In this document: in pieces, positions 23,269 through 30,535 of the stretch
How the letters are laid out: each line of letters starts with the position of its first letter
Position numbering within the stretch: the stretch's first letter is position 1
Origin: Dendrosporobacter quercicolus
GTDB lineage: Bacteria > Bacillota > Negativicutes > DSM-1736 > Dendrosporobacteraceae
Length of the DNA: 64,000 nt
Direction of reading: 5' to 3'
Assembly: GCF_900104455.1 (NCBI RefSeq)
Contig: NZ_FNHB01000001.1
Coordinates: 1,110,794-1,174,793, forward strand
Program-made: the position numbers and the translations under genes
Notes under the pieces: generated by a model
Told to the model about the DNA's origin: nothing
The model's database searches: none
The model's input: the letters and a program-made list of their open reading frames with translations, nothing else

Positions 23269-23832
23269 ATGAATAAAACAGTAATGAGTAAAGAACAATG
23301 GAATGCAATAAAAAACGGTGATAAATCATATGATGGGGTTTTCTATTATGCACTAACAAGCACAAAGACTGTATGCAGACCTTCTTGTACTGCAAGAACG
23401 CCAAACCCCAAAAATGTTGAGATATTCAATACCGTAGAGGATGCAGAAAAATGTGGTTATCGCCCATGCCTAAGATGCAGGCCAAACCAAATGGAATGGC
23501 AAGGCGCCAAACAGGAATTGGCAATGAATATAAAAAACTACATTGATAGCCACTATTCGGAAAAGTTTTCTTCTAAGTCTTTAGGGCAAATATTTTATGT
23601 TAATCCATTTTACTTGCATAGAACGTTTAGAGACATAATAGGAATGACCATAATAGAATACCAGCATCAAGCGCGTATGAAACAGGCCATGATTTTACTT
23701 TCCGGAACAAACGCATCAATTTCATACATTGGATACGAAGTTGGGTACAATACTCTATCTCATTTTTCCAGAACCTTCAAAAGGGTAGTTGGAGTTTCCC
23801 CCTCAGAATATCGCGCCGAACATCATAATTAG
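23269..23832 (+). CDS. adaA: AdaA-like methylphosphotriester-DNA methyltransferase / AraC regulator
   Basis: 187 residues. The N-terminal Ada zinc domain has Cys36 and Cys40 (VCRPSCTAR) and Cys67 and Cys70 (YRPCLRCRP). These correspond to the four zinc ligands of E. coli Ada, including the methyl-accepting first Cys. Residues 85-185 form an AraC helix-turn-helix pair (SLGQIFYVNPFYLHRTFRD, then ISYIGYEVGYNTLSHFSRTF). In Bacillus AdaA repairs methylphosphotriesters and then activates the adaptive response. There is no O6-methylguanine methyltransferase gene adjacent, so its regulon must be elsewhere. It is divergent from the ACR3-like gene. The start at ATG 23269 is the best available; a terminator follows at 23929. 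Confidence 0.92.
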   Translation: MNKTVMSKEQWNAIKNGDKSYDGVFYYALTSTKTVCRPSCTARTPNPKNVEIFNTVEDAEKCGYRPCLRCRPNQMEWQGAKQELAMNIKNYIDSHYSEKFSSKSLGQIFYVNPFYLHRTFRDIIGMTIIEYQHQARMKQAMILLSGTNASISYIGYEVGYNTLSHFSRTFKRVVGVSPSEYRAEHHN

Positions 23833-23928
23833 CATCATTTCCGCGGGTTATTTATTTCGGCGGTGACAGAATGAGACAATACTTTTTCTTGTTAGTAATT
23901 CTGGATACCTGAAAAAACGCAAAAATTT

Positions 23929-23973
23929 GAGCCGGTCAAGATGATTTTCAACCATCAACCGGCTCGCGTTTTT
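23929..23973. terminator. Terminator after the AdaA-like gene
   Basis: GAGCCGGT (23929-23936) pairs with ACCGGCTC (23958-23965), followed by GCG and five T residues on the plus strand. An A/T-rich flank on the other side allows termination in the opposite direction too. Confidence 0.75.
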
Positions 23974-24120
23974 ATTCATTCAAATTCATACCAGGCTTAG
24001 TTCCAAATTGGTAAAGGTTCCTACCAAGGCATATCAACGCTAAACAAAAATTTTCCCAAATGATCAGGAAACGAGCATAATAATTTGCATTTGTCATCAT
24101 CCCCCCCATTACTCGCCCAG

Positions 24121-24711
24121 CTACTCTGAAACGTTTTGGGGCGGCTTTTGTTCTTTAATAATCAATCCTAATAACCATTTACAACAAGCAGCCAAAGCAA
24201 CATATATCGGGAATGAGTAAATGGATTTCCATGAATAAAGTTCATAAATATTTAGCCCTATGTGAATTGGCTCTACAACAAAGGTGAAAATTGCAGCTAC
24301 TAAGGTGCACACTCCCAAAAATGCCTTCCACTTGGGGAAGTACTGATAAATCAACATAAATATGACAGGTAAAGCTGTTAAATCAGCATGAAATAACCGC
24401 TCTAATAGAGGGAATAATTTATGTGGGTATCCCCAAAGGGTCAGTTCGACCCCGAGCCCATCCAGGAGAACTGCCACAATGCCAATTAGCAGCCCATAAC
24501 AAAATATTTCTACCAGCTTCTGTTTATTGACCAGCTTCCACCAGATGAACCAGGGAACAATTAAAACCACAACTTGTATCCACCATTGAATCCGGAATAC
24601 TTCTTCGTTTAGCCAATGTTCAATTTTTATTTGCGTTAAGATTTCTTGCGCTTGTTTTGTGGCCTCTATAGAAGTGTATTCAATCGTGAATATAAGATTA
24701 ACCCCCTTCAT
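24121..24711 (-). CDS. CBO0543-family integral membrane protein
   Basis: About 196 residues with five hydrophobic segments. Patterns such as WWIQVVVLIVPWFIWWKL, LLDGLGVELTLWGYPHKLFP, DLTALPVIFMLIYQYFPKWK and VEPIHIGLNIYELYSWKS are characteristic of this sporulating-Firmicute membrane family of unknown function. Start codon is uncertain: TTG 24717 or ATG 24711; an AAGGGGG lies inside the frame. It stands alone. Confidence 0.75.
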   Translation of the reverse strand: MKGVNLIFTIEYTSIEATKQAQEILTQIKIEHWLNEEVFRIQWWIQVVVLIVPWFIWWKLVNKQKLVEIFCYGLLIGIVAVLLDGLGVELTLWGYPHKLFPLLERLFHADLTALPVIFMLIYQYFPKWKAFLGVCTLVAAIFTFVVEPIHIGLNIYELYSWKSIYSFPIYVALAACCKWLLGLIIKEQKPPQNVSE

Positions 24712-24926
24712 TATCAAGACATTTTAGGTATCTCTCAACCTTAGTATTCCTTTTTCCTCTCTGTTCATGAACAGCAAATGTATGCATGCTTGCAGAACAA
24801 ATTCATTATTTGAATATTTGTGCACTCCGCCTGCATTATTTCAAAATATTCCACTAATCATAACTTTCTATTTAGACTAAGATAGTAAAGCATTGGTAAA
24901 TCTTCGGGCCGCTCTTTTTGCGGCCA

Positions 24927-25085
24927 ATGCCTGCACTCTTTCAACAAGACCTTGTTTCTATTATTCATAATTCGGGGCTGCCGAATTGCATTTTGGATAC
25001 ATTATTAGATCAAGCATCCCGAATAGAGAGCTCTTGGCGTGATGCAGCTAGAACAATCGGCGTTAGACGCCCAATTCCTGGCTAG
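24927..25085 (+). CDS. Short open frame, unrecognised
   Basis: 52 codons beginning MPALFQQDLVSIIHNSGLPN and ending GVRRPIPG before TAG. Its composition looks protein-like, but there is no ribosome site, and it may be the tail of a lost gene. It lies 51 bases before the L,D-transpeptidase gene. No function is proposed. Confidence 0.25.
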   Translation: MPALFQQDLVSIIHNSGLPNCILDTLLDQASRIESSWRDAARTIGVRRPIPG

Positions 25086-25136
25086 CGGCATCATTTGTAA
25101 AAATGCTACATAGAATAACATTGGGAGGGACGATAA

Positions 25137-25481
25137 ATGAACAAAAAAGTGATAGTTAACCTGGCTACCCACCGAGCCTATTACTATGAAGATAACCAAC
25201 TAATTAAAAAATACCCTGTGGGCAGTGGCAAAGCGGAAACACCTACCCCGCCCGGCAGCTACAAAGTTATTGAGAAGTTGATTTTTGACAAACCAGGTGA
25301 ATTTGACCTTGGGTCCCGGAGATTGGTTTTGTCTTCCGACAAAACCTGTCTGCACGGTTCATGGGACGGCCCTGTAGAAGGGTATGTTTCCGGCGGCTGC
25401 GTCAGAATGTATAATAAAGATATTGAAGAGCTGTTTGAAAAAATGGAGATTGGCACACCTGTAGTTATGATTAGCCAGTAA
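25137..25481 (+). CDS. Minimal L,D-transpeptidase catalytic domain (YkuD family)
   Basis: 114 residues comprising only a YkuD domain: VIVNLATHRAYYYEDN at the start, GSGKAETPTPPGSYKV, then the catalytic signature HGSWDGPVEGYVSGGCVRM with His73 and Cys88. Such enzymes cross-link or modify peptidoglycan. There is no signal peptide, membrane segment or LysM domain, which is unusual for a periplasmic enzyme but common in small Firmicute members. GGGAGG lies nine or so bases ahead of ATG 25137. Confidence 0.88.
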   Translation: MNKKVIVNLATHRAYYYEDNQLIKKYPVGSGKAETPTPPGSYKVIEKLIFDKPGEFDLGSRRLVLSSDKTCLHGSWDGPVEGYVSGGCVRMYNKDIEELFEKMEIGTPVVMISQ

Positions 25482-26435
25482 GCTGTGGGGTTAACATTCT
25501 CGTTGAGTATTTTAGGCCATCCCCCTGCGCCGGTCATGCCATCGACACCTGTTACGGTAAATCGACCTTCGTCCAGACTGGCTATACTATAGCGGCTCCG
25601 TTTGCTCATGCCAGTATCTAATTGGTCTGGGCCGTCGCTCTGCTGCCGTTATATACGCTCAGGACAATGAGCGGTGCAGGTGAATGCCCTGTCAGTATTT
25701 TAAAAATCCCATCTTGTGTGTGATCTCGTCCATCTTGACGTCCTCCTTTTGCGCTGAACTGGTAAGATATCCCATACGTTCCGTTCAATCGTCTCCATAC
25801 AATTCTTTATTCAAAGAAAACCATCATTTACATAAATTACCACATGATGGTTTTGCTCCTTCCTCAGAGCCACCCATAATCAGCATCCAATTCCTCTTGT
25901 TGTGTAAAATACGATGGATCTCAATAACCGGCCCGTTCCAGGCCCATAGGGCTGAATAGTTGCTTCTATTACAGTTTTTTCTGCTTTCTTTTCTCCATCT
26001 TTTTCTCTACTTTCGCAGCATTCATTTGCCCTCAAGAATCTTATTTTAAACCAATTGTGCCAATAACCCCGTCCCCTTGACACACGTGCTCTAGGGCAAG
26101 AGATAACGGCTGATGACGAAGTCTTCCATGTGTTGCCGGGAATTATTTACTAGCGATGGTTATGGATTATTTAGTTTTGGCCAAGTTTAAGCAGTCACTT
26201 GATTTTGGAATGGCGCCGCTATGTCTCTAAGAATATAAGAATATTCTTTTTTTATAATCCGGCACGAAATACCGGTCACTTTTAGGTACTTTCACCATAA
26301 CCCGTCCCCGACGAATAAGGGCCATCTAAAAGCCTGATGCTTTTTAGATGGTCCCTCTTCGAATGGAGATCACAGGTTCCCCCCCTGACTCCTTGATATT
26401 TAGCCGAGGACCGGCATTTACCGGTTGCGGGCGTC
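25482..26435. other. Region without a recognisable gene
   Basis: Open frames here are short and lack homologous-looking motifs. A minus-strand piece near 25490-25610 (SLDEGRFTVTGVDGMTGAGG) and another near 25640-25730 preceded by AAAAGGAGG look like decayed coding sequence in shifting frames, but I cannot name the family. Two hairpins are clear: AAAACCATCAT/ATGATGGTTTT at 25817-25854, and GGGCCATCTAAAAGC pairing with bulges to 26339-26355. Confidence 0.5.
26319..26355. terminator. Strong hairpin downstream of the OmlA-like gene
   Basis: GGGCCATCTAAAAGC (26319-26333) pairs with GCTTTTTAGATGGTCCC (26339-26355) with two single-base bulges and a five-base loop. It lies about 130 bases past the stop of the convergent-side minus gene at 26489. 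Confidence 0.45.
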
Positions 26436-26488
26436 GCTGAAGCGCATTTCAGGATTGGCTAATTAATGTGGTCACGTGCCATCCCGTC

Positions 26489-27436
26489 TCAGAGAAGATC
26501 CTCATATGACCCCGGTTGACTTTCTGAAATCGTTGCAATGGAATACAGCACATCACCGCGAAACTGAAGCTGCTTAGTGCCATATATCCAAACCGAATCA
26601 TTCTTTTCCCGGCGGGAGGGATTGCCCCAGCTAAGCTGTACTTGTTCTTTACTCATCCCTTCTTCTACATTTCCGGCTTGAATTTTCTGCCACAAAGCGT
26701 CAGATCCGCCGAGGCTAATTCTCGGATTTTTCATAAACAAGGCATTTTGCCAAGGAGGTGTCTCGGTCCAGGATTGAATGGGCATGTTGGTCCAACTGTA
26801 TGCGATGGGTAAAATTGCTTTTTCCCCATTCACGTCAACAATCAGCCAAATGGGCTCCTGCGATTTATTACCTGCGTAAACATCAAGTACGACAACCGGA
26901 GCGCCAATCGGTGTGGACACAGATGCCGGCGGCGTGCTATTCCGTCCAGGGACATATAGCCCGGTCAGTTCTCTAAACTTAGGATAAACCGTTTTTCCCA
27001 GAAATTGCTGCCGGGCATTCCTCAGGTCGGCGCTTAACAGCAAGCCCTCCAACTGGCCCTGCATGGTACGCCCCACTAATTTTTCATCGGTTTCCTTTAC
27101 CGTCATATAAACCATATATTCTTTTTGCCTGCCGCCTGCCGCAAACGGTACGATTTTAGTAACGACAACTTGCTTGCCAACATGTTCCGCATAAGGAATA
27201 CGCAGAGAACGATCGCCCTCCAATCCTCGGGTTGCTTGCTCTGCGGCAAATATCTCGTAGCCGGTGGACTGCTTTTCCGCCGGCAAAGCCAGAAAGGTGA
27301 AGTCCTGCCCTGTCCATTGTTCGACTCTCACACCAGCTGGCGCCGTCCTGGCTGCCTCTGCCGGCACTGCCCCGGCACTGCCCAAACCAACTAATAAACT
27401 CAACACCAGCAACATCCGTAAACTAAACATTTTCAT
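26489..27436 (-). CDS. Secreted protein with C-terminal SmpA/OmlA-like domain
   Basis: About 315 residues. A Sec signal peptide (MKMFSLRMLLVLSLLVGLGS, ending near AEA) precedes a periplasmic protein. The first two thirds contain no family I recognise. The last 60 residues (VEEGMSKEQVQLSWGNPSRR, then SVWIYGTKQLQFRGDVL) have the GMSKxQVxxxxGxPxR pattern of SmpA/OmlA (BamE-like) domains. ATG 27436 has GGGAGG upstream and is preferred to 27460. The gene opens the run of minus-strand envelope-stress genes at its downstream end. It may be an envelope assembly or stress factor. Confidence 0.65.
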   Translation of the reverse strand: MKMFSLRMLLVLSLLVGLGSAGAVPAEAARTAPAGVRVEQWTGQDFTFLALPAEKQSTGYEIFAAEQATRGLEGDRSLRIPYAEHVGKQVVVTKIVPFAAGGRQKEYMVYMTVKETDEKLVGRTMQGQLEGLLLSADLRNARQQFLGKTVYPKFRELTGLYVPGRNSTPPASVSTPIGAPVVVLDVYAGNKSQEPIWLIVDVNGEKAILPIAYSWTNMPIQSWTETPPWQNALFMKNPRISLGGSDALWQKIQAGNVEEGMSKEQVQLSWGNPSRREKNDSVWIYGTKQLQFRGDVLYSIATISESQPGSYEDLL

Positions 27437-27601
27437 ACTTATTTCCTCCCCATATTGCATCTTTTTTACTTCCTTAGTTCAAGTCATTATCCTTAAAATA
27501 GCGGAGACCCCTGACGTTATGCTTGCTTCGAGACCTTGTCGCCAATTGATGCATCCAGACGTTCGGAGCCACGGAAACAGCCCCCCGCAGGGAATCGCCG
27601 C

Positions 27602-27898
27602 TCACACTGTCTGTAGCGGCAACCATCCCTGACCGCCAAATTCCCAGCCGCTATCGGCGAAATCGGCAGACCTGTCTGCGTTCGCTACGGCGTCTCTGGC
27701 CTTGGATTGAACGCTGTAAACTTCGTTGAGCGTTTCCTGCGTTGCCTCCCGGATGTTCTGGCGCTTTTCTTCAACGGTGGCCGCACTTGCCATGGCGCCC
27801 GCCGTCCCCAGCAATGCAATCAGCAGGGTGAATATTTTCGTCAATATGTTCAAACGCGTGTTATCATTTCTTTCTGTTGCCCGGATCGCATTATTCAC
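27602..27898 (-). CDS. Signal-peptide protein with truncated SYLF/Ysc84-like start
   Basis: 98 codons. Hydrophobic signal at residues 18-40 (LTKIFTLLIALLGTAGAMAS). Then AATVEEKRQNIREATQETLN followed by EVYSVQSKARDAVANA, which matches the first helix of SYLF/Ysc84 lipid-binding proteins (xETLxxLYxxxPxAxxxxxxA). In those proteins a GYAVF segment and about 150 more residues follow; here the frame turns to unrelated sequence and stops. It is therefore probably a truncated pseudogene, though a short secreted peptide is possible. The start is GTG 27898 with only a weak ribosome site. Confidence 0.5.
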   Translation of the reverse strand: MNNAIRATERNDNTRLNILTKIFTLLIALLGTAGAMASAATVEEKRQNIREATQETLNEVYSVQSKARDAVANADRSADFADSGWEFGGQGWLPLQTV

Positions 27899-27906
27899 AA
27901 ATGATC

Positions 27907-28056
27907 CTACAAGGTTCGCCGTCCTGTAATAAAATTAACCAAAAATACGATGACGGCAATTACGAGCAGAATGTGGATCAAGCCGCCCATAGTATAGGAT
28001 GTAACGATCCCTAACAGCCACATTACGATCAAAATAATGCAGATTGTTTGTAGCAT
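27907..28056 (-). CDS. Lmo0937-family small membrane protein (49 aa)
   Basis: A 49-residue protein starting at ATG 28056 with AGGAGAGGGG upstream and ending at TAG 27907-27909. It reads MLQTICIILIVMWLLGIVTS, then a second hydrophobic segment beginning YTMGGLIHILLVIAVI, and ends GRRTL. The pattern WLLGxVTSYTxGGxIHILLVIAxI is the signature of this tiny two-helix family, found widely in stress-related clusters. Function unknown. It lies among the minus-strand small envelope genes. Confidence 0.85.
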   Translation of the reverse strand: MLQTICIILIVMWLLGIVTSYTMGGLIHILLVIAVIVFLVNFITGRRTL

Positions 28057-28388
28057 AGTCCTTTTCCCCTCTCCTAAAGTTTATCTTAAAGTCCGCGGTA
28101 AAACTCCGCCTCGACAGGCGGAAAAACGTCAGACAGGCCCGACTCCCCGCCAAAACTTAAAGGTCAGGCCAATGCCATGTTCGCCGCTGCACCGACATAA
28201 GGATTGGAACCACGGTAATACCGATTGCTAAGAATGGCTCTAAAGCCCATAGAATTATACTGTCTGCAATAAACCGTGCTCCTGCAATCCTAATGTTAGA
28301 TTATTGGTGAGTTTGTGCTCTGCATAGAAATCGTCATCCACAAAACCAACGGCTGTCCGGCCTCTATCCAGGTTATTGACTCTTTTTC

Positions 28389-28754
28389 TCATCCGATTTT
28401 TGAGAATACAGACTTTAAAATTTCGCCAATCACCTTCACATAGAAGATGAATGTTTCCACTCCGTCATGCAAGCCGTCTGCCGTATCCGCCAAATCCGTC
28501 TTCAATGACCGAACTGCGTGACTTGTTTGGCCAATTGTTTCCGTCATGCTTACGCAGAGCAAATTGAGGTTCATCAATGCTACCGGGAGCAAGGAAAGAG
28601 TTTCGCGGATGTCCTTGTCGTGAGCGGCTAAAACTTGCCGGGCCTGGTTGAACAAGAGAATTGCCTGACGTAGAATGGCGATCAAATACGCACTGACAAT
28701 GACCATCATCGAAATAAGGACGAACAAGCCAAAGTCATACAATGTAATATACAT
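28389..28754 (-). CDS. DUF948-like membrane-anchored protein
   Basis: About 121 residues. One N-terminal membrane helix (FGLFVLISMMVIVSAYLIAI) is followed by a long amphipathic or coiled region (ARQVLAAHDKDIRETLSLLP, then MTETIGQTSHAVRSLKTDLA) and a second hydrophobic end. The layout resembles DUF948/YtxG general-stress proteins, which in Bacillus accompany YtxH. ATG 28754 has AGGGGA ahead. It is followed downstream by the lmo0937-type gene and preceded by ytxH, a combination that supports the assignment. Confidence 0.65.
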   Translation of the reverse strand: MYITLYDFGLFVLISMMVIVSAYLIAILRQAILLFNQARQVLAAHDKDIRETLSLLPVALMNLNLLCVSMTETIGQTSHAVRSLKTDLADTADGLHDGVETFIFYVKVIGEILKSVFSKIG

Positions 28755-28836
28755 GGATTCCCCTGCTTTCAACAGAATGACTTAGCGAACAGCCGCGCAC
28801 TTCGGCCCAGCCGTTCGTTTTTTTCATCGAGAAGTT

Positions 28837-29136
28837 TTACTTCTTTACGGTTAGCTCTTCGGTGACTTTTGTCTTTGTTTCTTGCAGTTTTTCTTGGGCT
28901 TCTTCCGCCTTTTCTTTAGCGCTTGCCAAAACGTCCTTAGCCTTGCGGGGAAATTCCTTAACAGCGTTGGCAATATCCGTGCGCGTTTCTCTGCCGGACT
29001 TAGGGGTCAAAAGGACACCGGCAACTGCCCCGACTGTCAATCCTACAGCCGCTCCGATCACGGTACCATTTATTTTTTTTGCCTGCCTTTTGCAAATCGA
29101 TTTCTTTCCTTTTTCAATAAGATCTCTAATAGACAT
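28837..29136 (-). CDS. YtxH-domain protein
   Basis: 99 residues with the YtxH core: basic N-terminus, glycine-rich membrane segment (GAAVGLTVGAVAGVLLTPKS) ending in the diagnostic LLTPKSGRETR, and a Lys/Glu-rich coiled coil (KDVLASAKEKAEEAQEKLQE). YtxH proteins are general-stress membrane proteins of unknown mechanism. AGGAGG-like sequence (GGAGGTAAG) precedes ATG 29136. Confidence 0.9.
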   Translation of the reverse strand: MSIRDLIEKGKKSICKRQAKKINGTVIGAAVGLTVGAVAGVLLTPKSGRETRTDIANAVKEFPRKAKDVLASAKEKAEEAQEKLQETKTKVTEELTVKK

Positions 29137-29342
29137 GTCTCTTACCTCCGATATTTTTATGCTGACATCTTGCGCTGGTTAAAAGACCCTTTCATGGCGA
29201 TCTGCAGTTCTTTAGTTTTTTGCAAATGCATTTCTCAGTTTTTCAAGGCTTCTTACCCGGCCGAGAGATTCTGCTCTCATTGCAGCCTGTATGCGGCTTT
29301 GCCGTTGTGCCAAAAGGACTGCTGCCGAGCCTACCCCCGTGT

Positions 29343-29657
29343 TTACAGCAATCGCTCAGCTTCCAATTTCTCTTCAAACCGGGTATCCCGGTCTAAGATT
29401 TCCGTTTTTATTAACGCCTGCTCCAACTCATGGATCCGGCTTTCCGCCTGCCGCAGCGATAGACGCAAGCGAAGCTGGACCATCCCTTGACTAAGTAATG
29501 CAATAAGAATGCCTGCCCCTGTCGAGCCAAAGACTACGATGGCAAACGAAGTAGTGCCGCTCCAAGCCAAAAAATGGATCGTCACCGGTATGGCGTTCTG
29601 TATTGCAAAGAAGCTAACCAACACGGCAAAAACCATGGCAAAAATTAAATAGATCAA
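29343..29657 (-). CDS. LapA-family membrane protein
   Basis: 104 residues: two membrane helices (IYLIFAMVFAVLVSFFAIQN and SFAIVVFGSTGAGILIALLS), then a coiled coil (LSLRQAESRIHELEQALIKT). FAIQNAIPVTIHFL between the helices is the LapA (DUF1049) signature. In proteobacteria LapA acts with LapB in lipopolysaccharide assembly control; in Firmicutes the role is unknown. The start is TTG 29657 because AAAGGAGGG lies eight bases upstream. Confidence 0.88.
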   Translation of the reverse strand: MIYLIFAMVFAVLVSFFAIQNAIPVTIHFLAWSGTTSFAIVVFGSTGAGILIALLSQGMVQLRLRLSLRQAESRIHELEQALIKTEILDRDTRFEEKLEAERLL

Positions 29658-29821
29658 ACAGGGTTCCCTCCTTTATCATCAGTTTGACCTCGGAAAGCAT
29701 TGATAGGATAGTAAGGTGGTGAAGCGTTACACTAAAAAACTCACCGGCCTGCACGATGGACTAAGTCATAAACAGACAATTTTCCCCTCTGGCACCTTGC
29801 TCCTTAGTTGAACGCTGGGAA

Positions 29822-30025
29822 CTACTTTTTGTGGTTACTGATAAAACTGTTATATTCCTCTTCGGCCTTGTCCTTGGTGTACCCATATTTTGTTTGTAAA
29901 AGCCCCATCAGTTTCTCTGATTTTCCCTCTACGGTGGTAAGATCGTCGTCGGTGAGCTTGCCCCACTTTTCTTTGACACCGCCTTTCAGCTCATGCCATT
30001 TCCCTTTCAGTATGTCTTCGTTCAT
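29822..30025 (-). CDS. csbD: CsbD-family stress protein
   Basis: 67 residues with the full CsbD pattern: MNEDILKGKWHELKGGVKEK, WGKLTDDDL, GKSEKLMGLLQTKYGYTKDK and AEEEYNSF. CsbD proteins are small, abundant general-stress proteins of unknown function. AGGAGG lies ahead of ATG 30025. A sigma-54 promoter at 30086-30101 lies 60 bases upstream. In Bacillus csbD depends on sigma-B, so sigma-54 control here is notable. The NtrC-type regulator gene lies immediately upstream in the same orientation. Confidence 0.95.
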   Translation of the reverse strand: MNEDILKGKWHELKGGVKEKWGKLTDDDLTTVEGKSEKLMGLLQTKYGYTKDKAEEEYNSFISNHKK

Positions 30026-30085
30026 ATTTTTCCTCCTATTGGCTTCATTTTCCGCTTACTGCCACCCTACCCTTCCTTAATAGTA

Positions 30086-30101
30086 TGCAATAAGCGTGCC
30101 A
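30086..30101 (-). promoter_or_regulatory. Sigma-54 (-24/-12) promoter of csbD
   Basis: On the minus strand TGGCACGCTTATTGCA has TGGCAC at -24 (plus 30096-30101) and TTGCA at -12 (plus 30086-30090) with exactly five bases between. This matches the sigma-54 consensus TGGCACG-N4-TTGCW. It points into csbD, 60 bases from its start. Confidence 0.88.
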
Positions 30102-30198
30102 ACACCTCCTCTTACCCCCGCCGCTCCTTACGTCGCCTGCAATCACGGGAAAAAGGCTTCCAGTTGGCCGAATAGCCGGCGGTCCTTTCCGCATAACA

Positions 30199-30226
30199 GA
30201 TCCGTTCGCTTTGACCTGAACGGATC
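30199..30226. promoter_or_regulatory. Palindromic upstream activator site candidate
   Basis: GATCCGTTC (30199-30207) and GAACGGATC (30218-30226) are perfect nine-base arms separated by ten bases. The element sits about 100 bp upstream of the -24 element of the csbD promoter, the normal location for an enhancer bound by an NtrC-type activator. Confidence 0.65.
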
Positions 30227-30350
30227 ATTCCCGGCGATCTTTTGCTGCCTACCCCTTGCCTGTCGTACCGCGCAGGTTCAGAGCATTGCCTGTCCTCTGT
30301 AGACTTCCGCAACATATTGCCTGGGCTGCAGGCGCGGCAGGATGACCAAT

Positions 30351-30430
30351 GCAAAAAGCATGGCTCCCTTTTTGCGGGTGCTCGTATTGTTCAGCGAGTA
30401 AACAATACACCCAAAGGGCCATGCTTTTAC
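30351..30430 (-). terminator. Long terminator hairpin after the NtrC-type regulator gene
   Basis: On the minus strand AAAAGCATGGC at the start pairs with GCCATGCTTTTT at the end, with further inner pairing (CCTTT/AAAGG, GGGTG/CACCC, TATTGTT/AACAATA) interrupted by bulges. It ends in a five-T run. It separates the regulator gene from the csbD promoter. Confidence 0.65.
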
Positions 30431-30535
30431 CTGTTTTATTTATTTTTACGGGCTTCTCCGCCCGCCGGTGCGAAGCCATTTCGTTGTTCTTGCCTGGAAA
30501 GCCTTCCAGGCAAGAATTGGCCCCGAACCCAGCAT

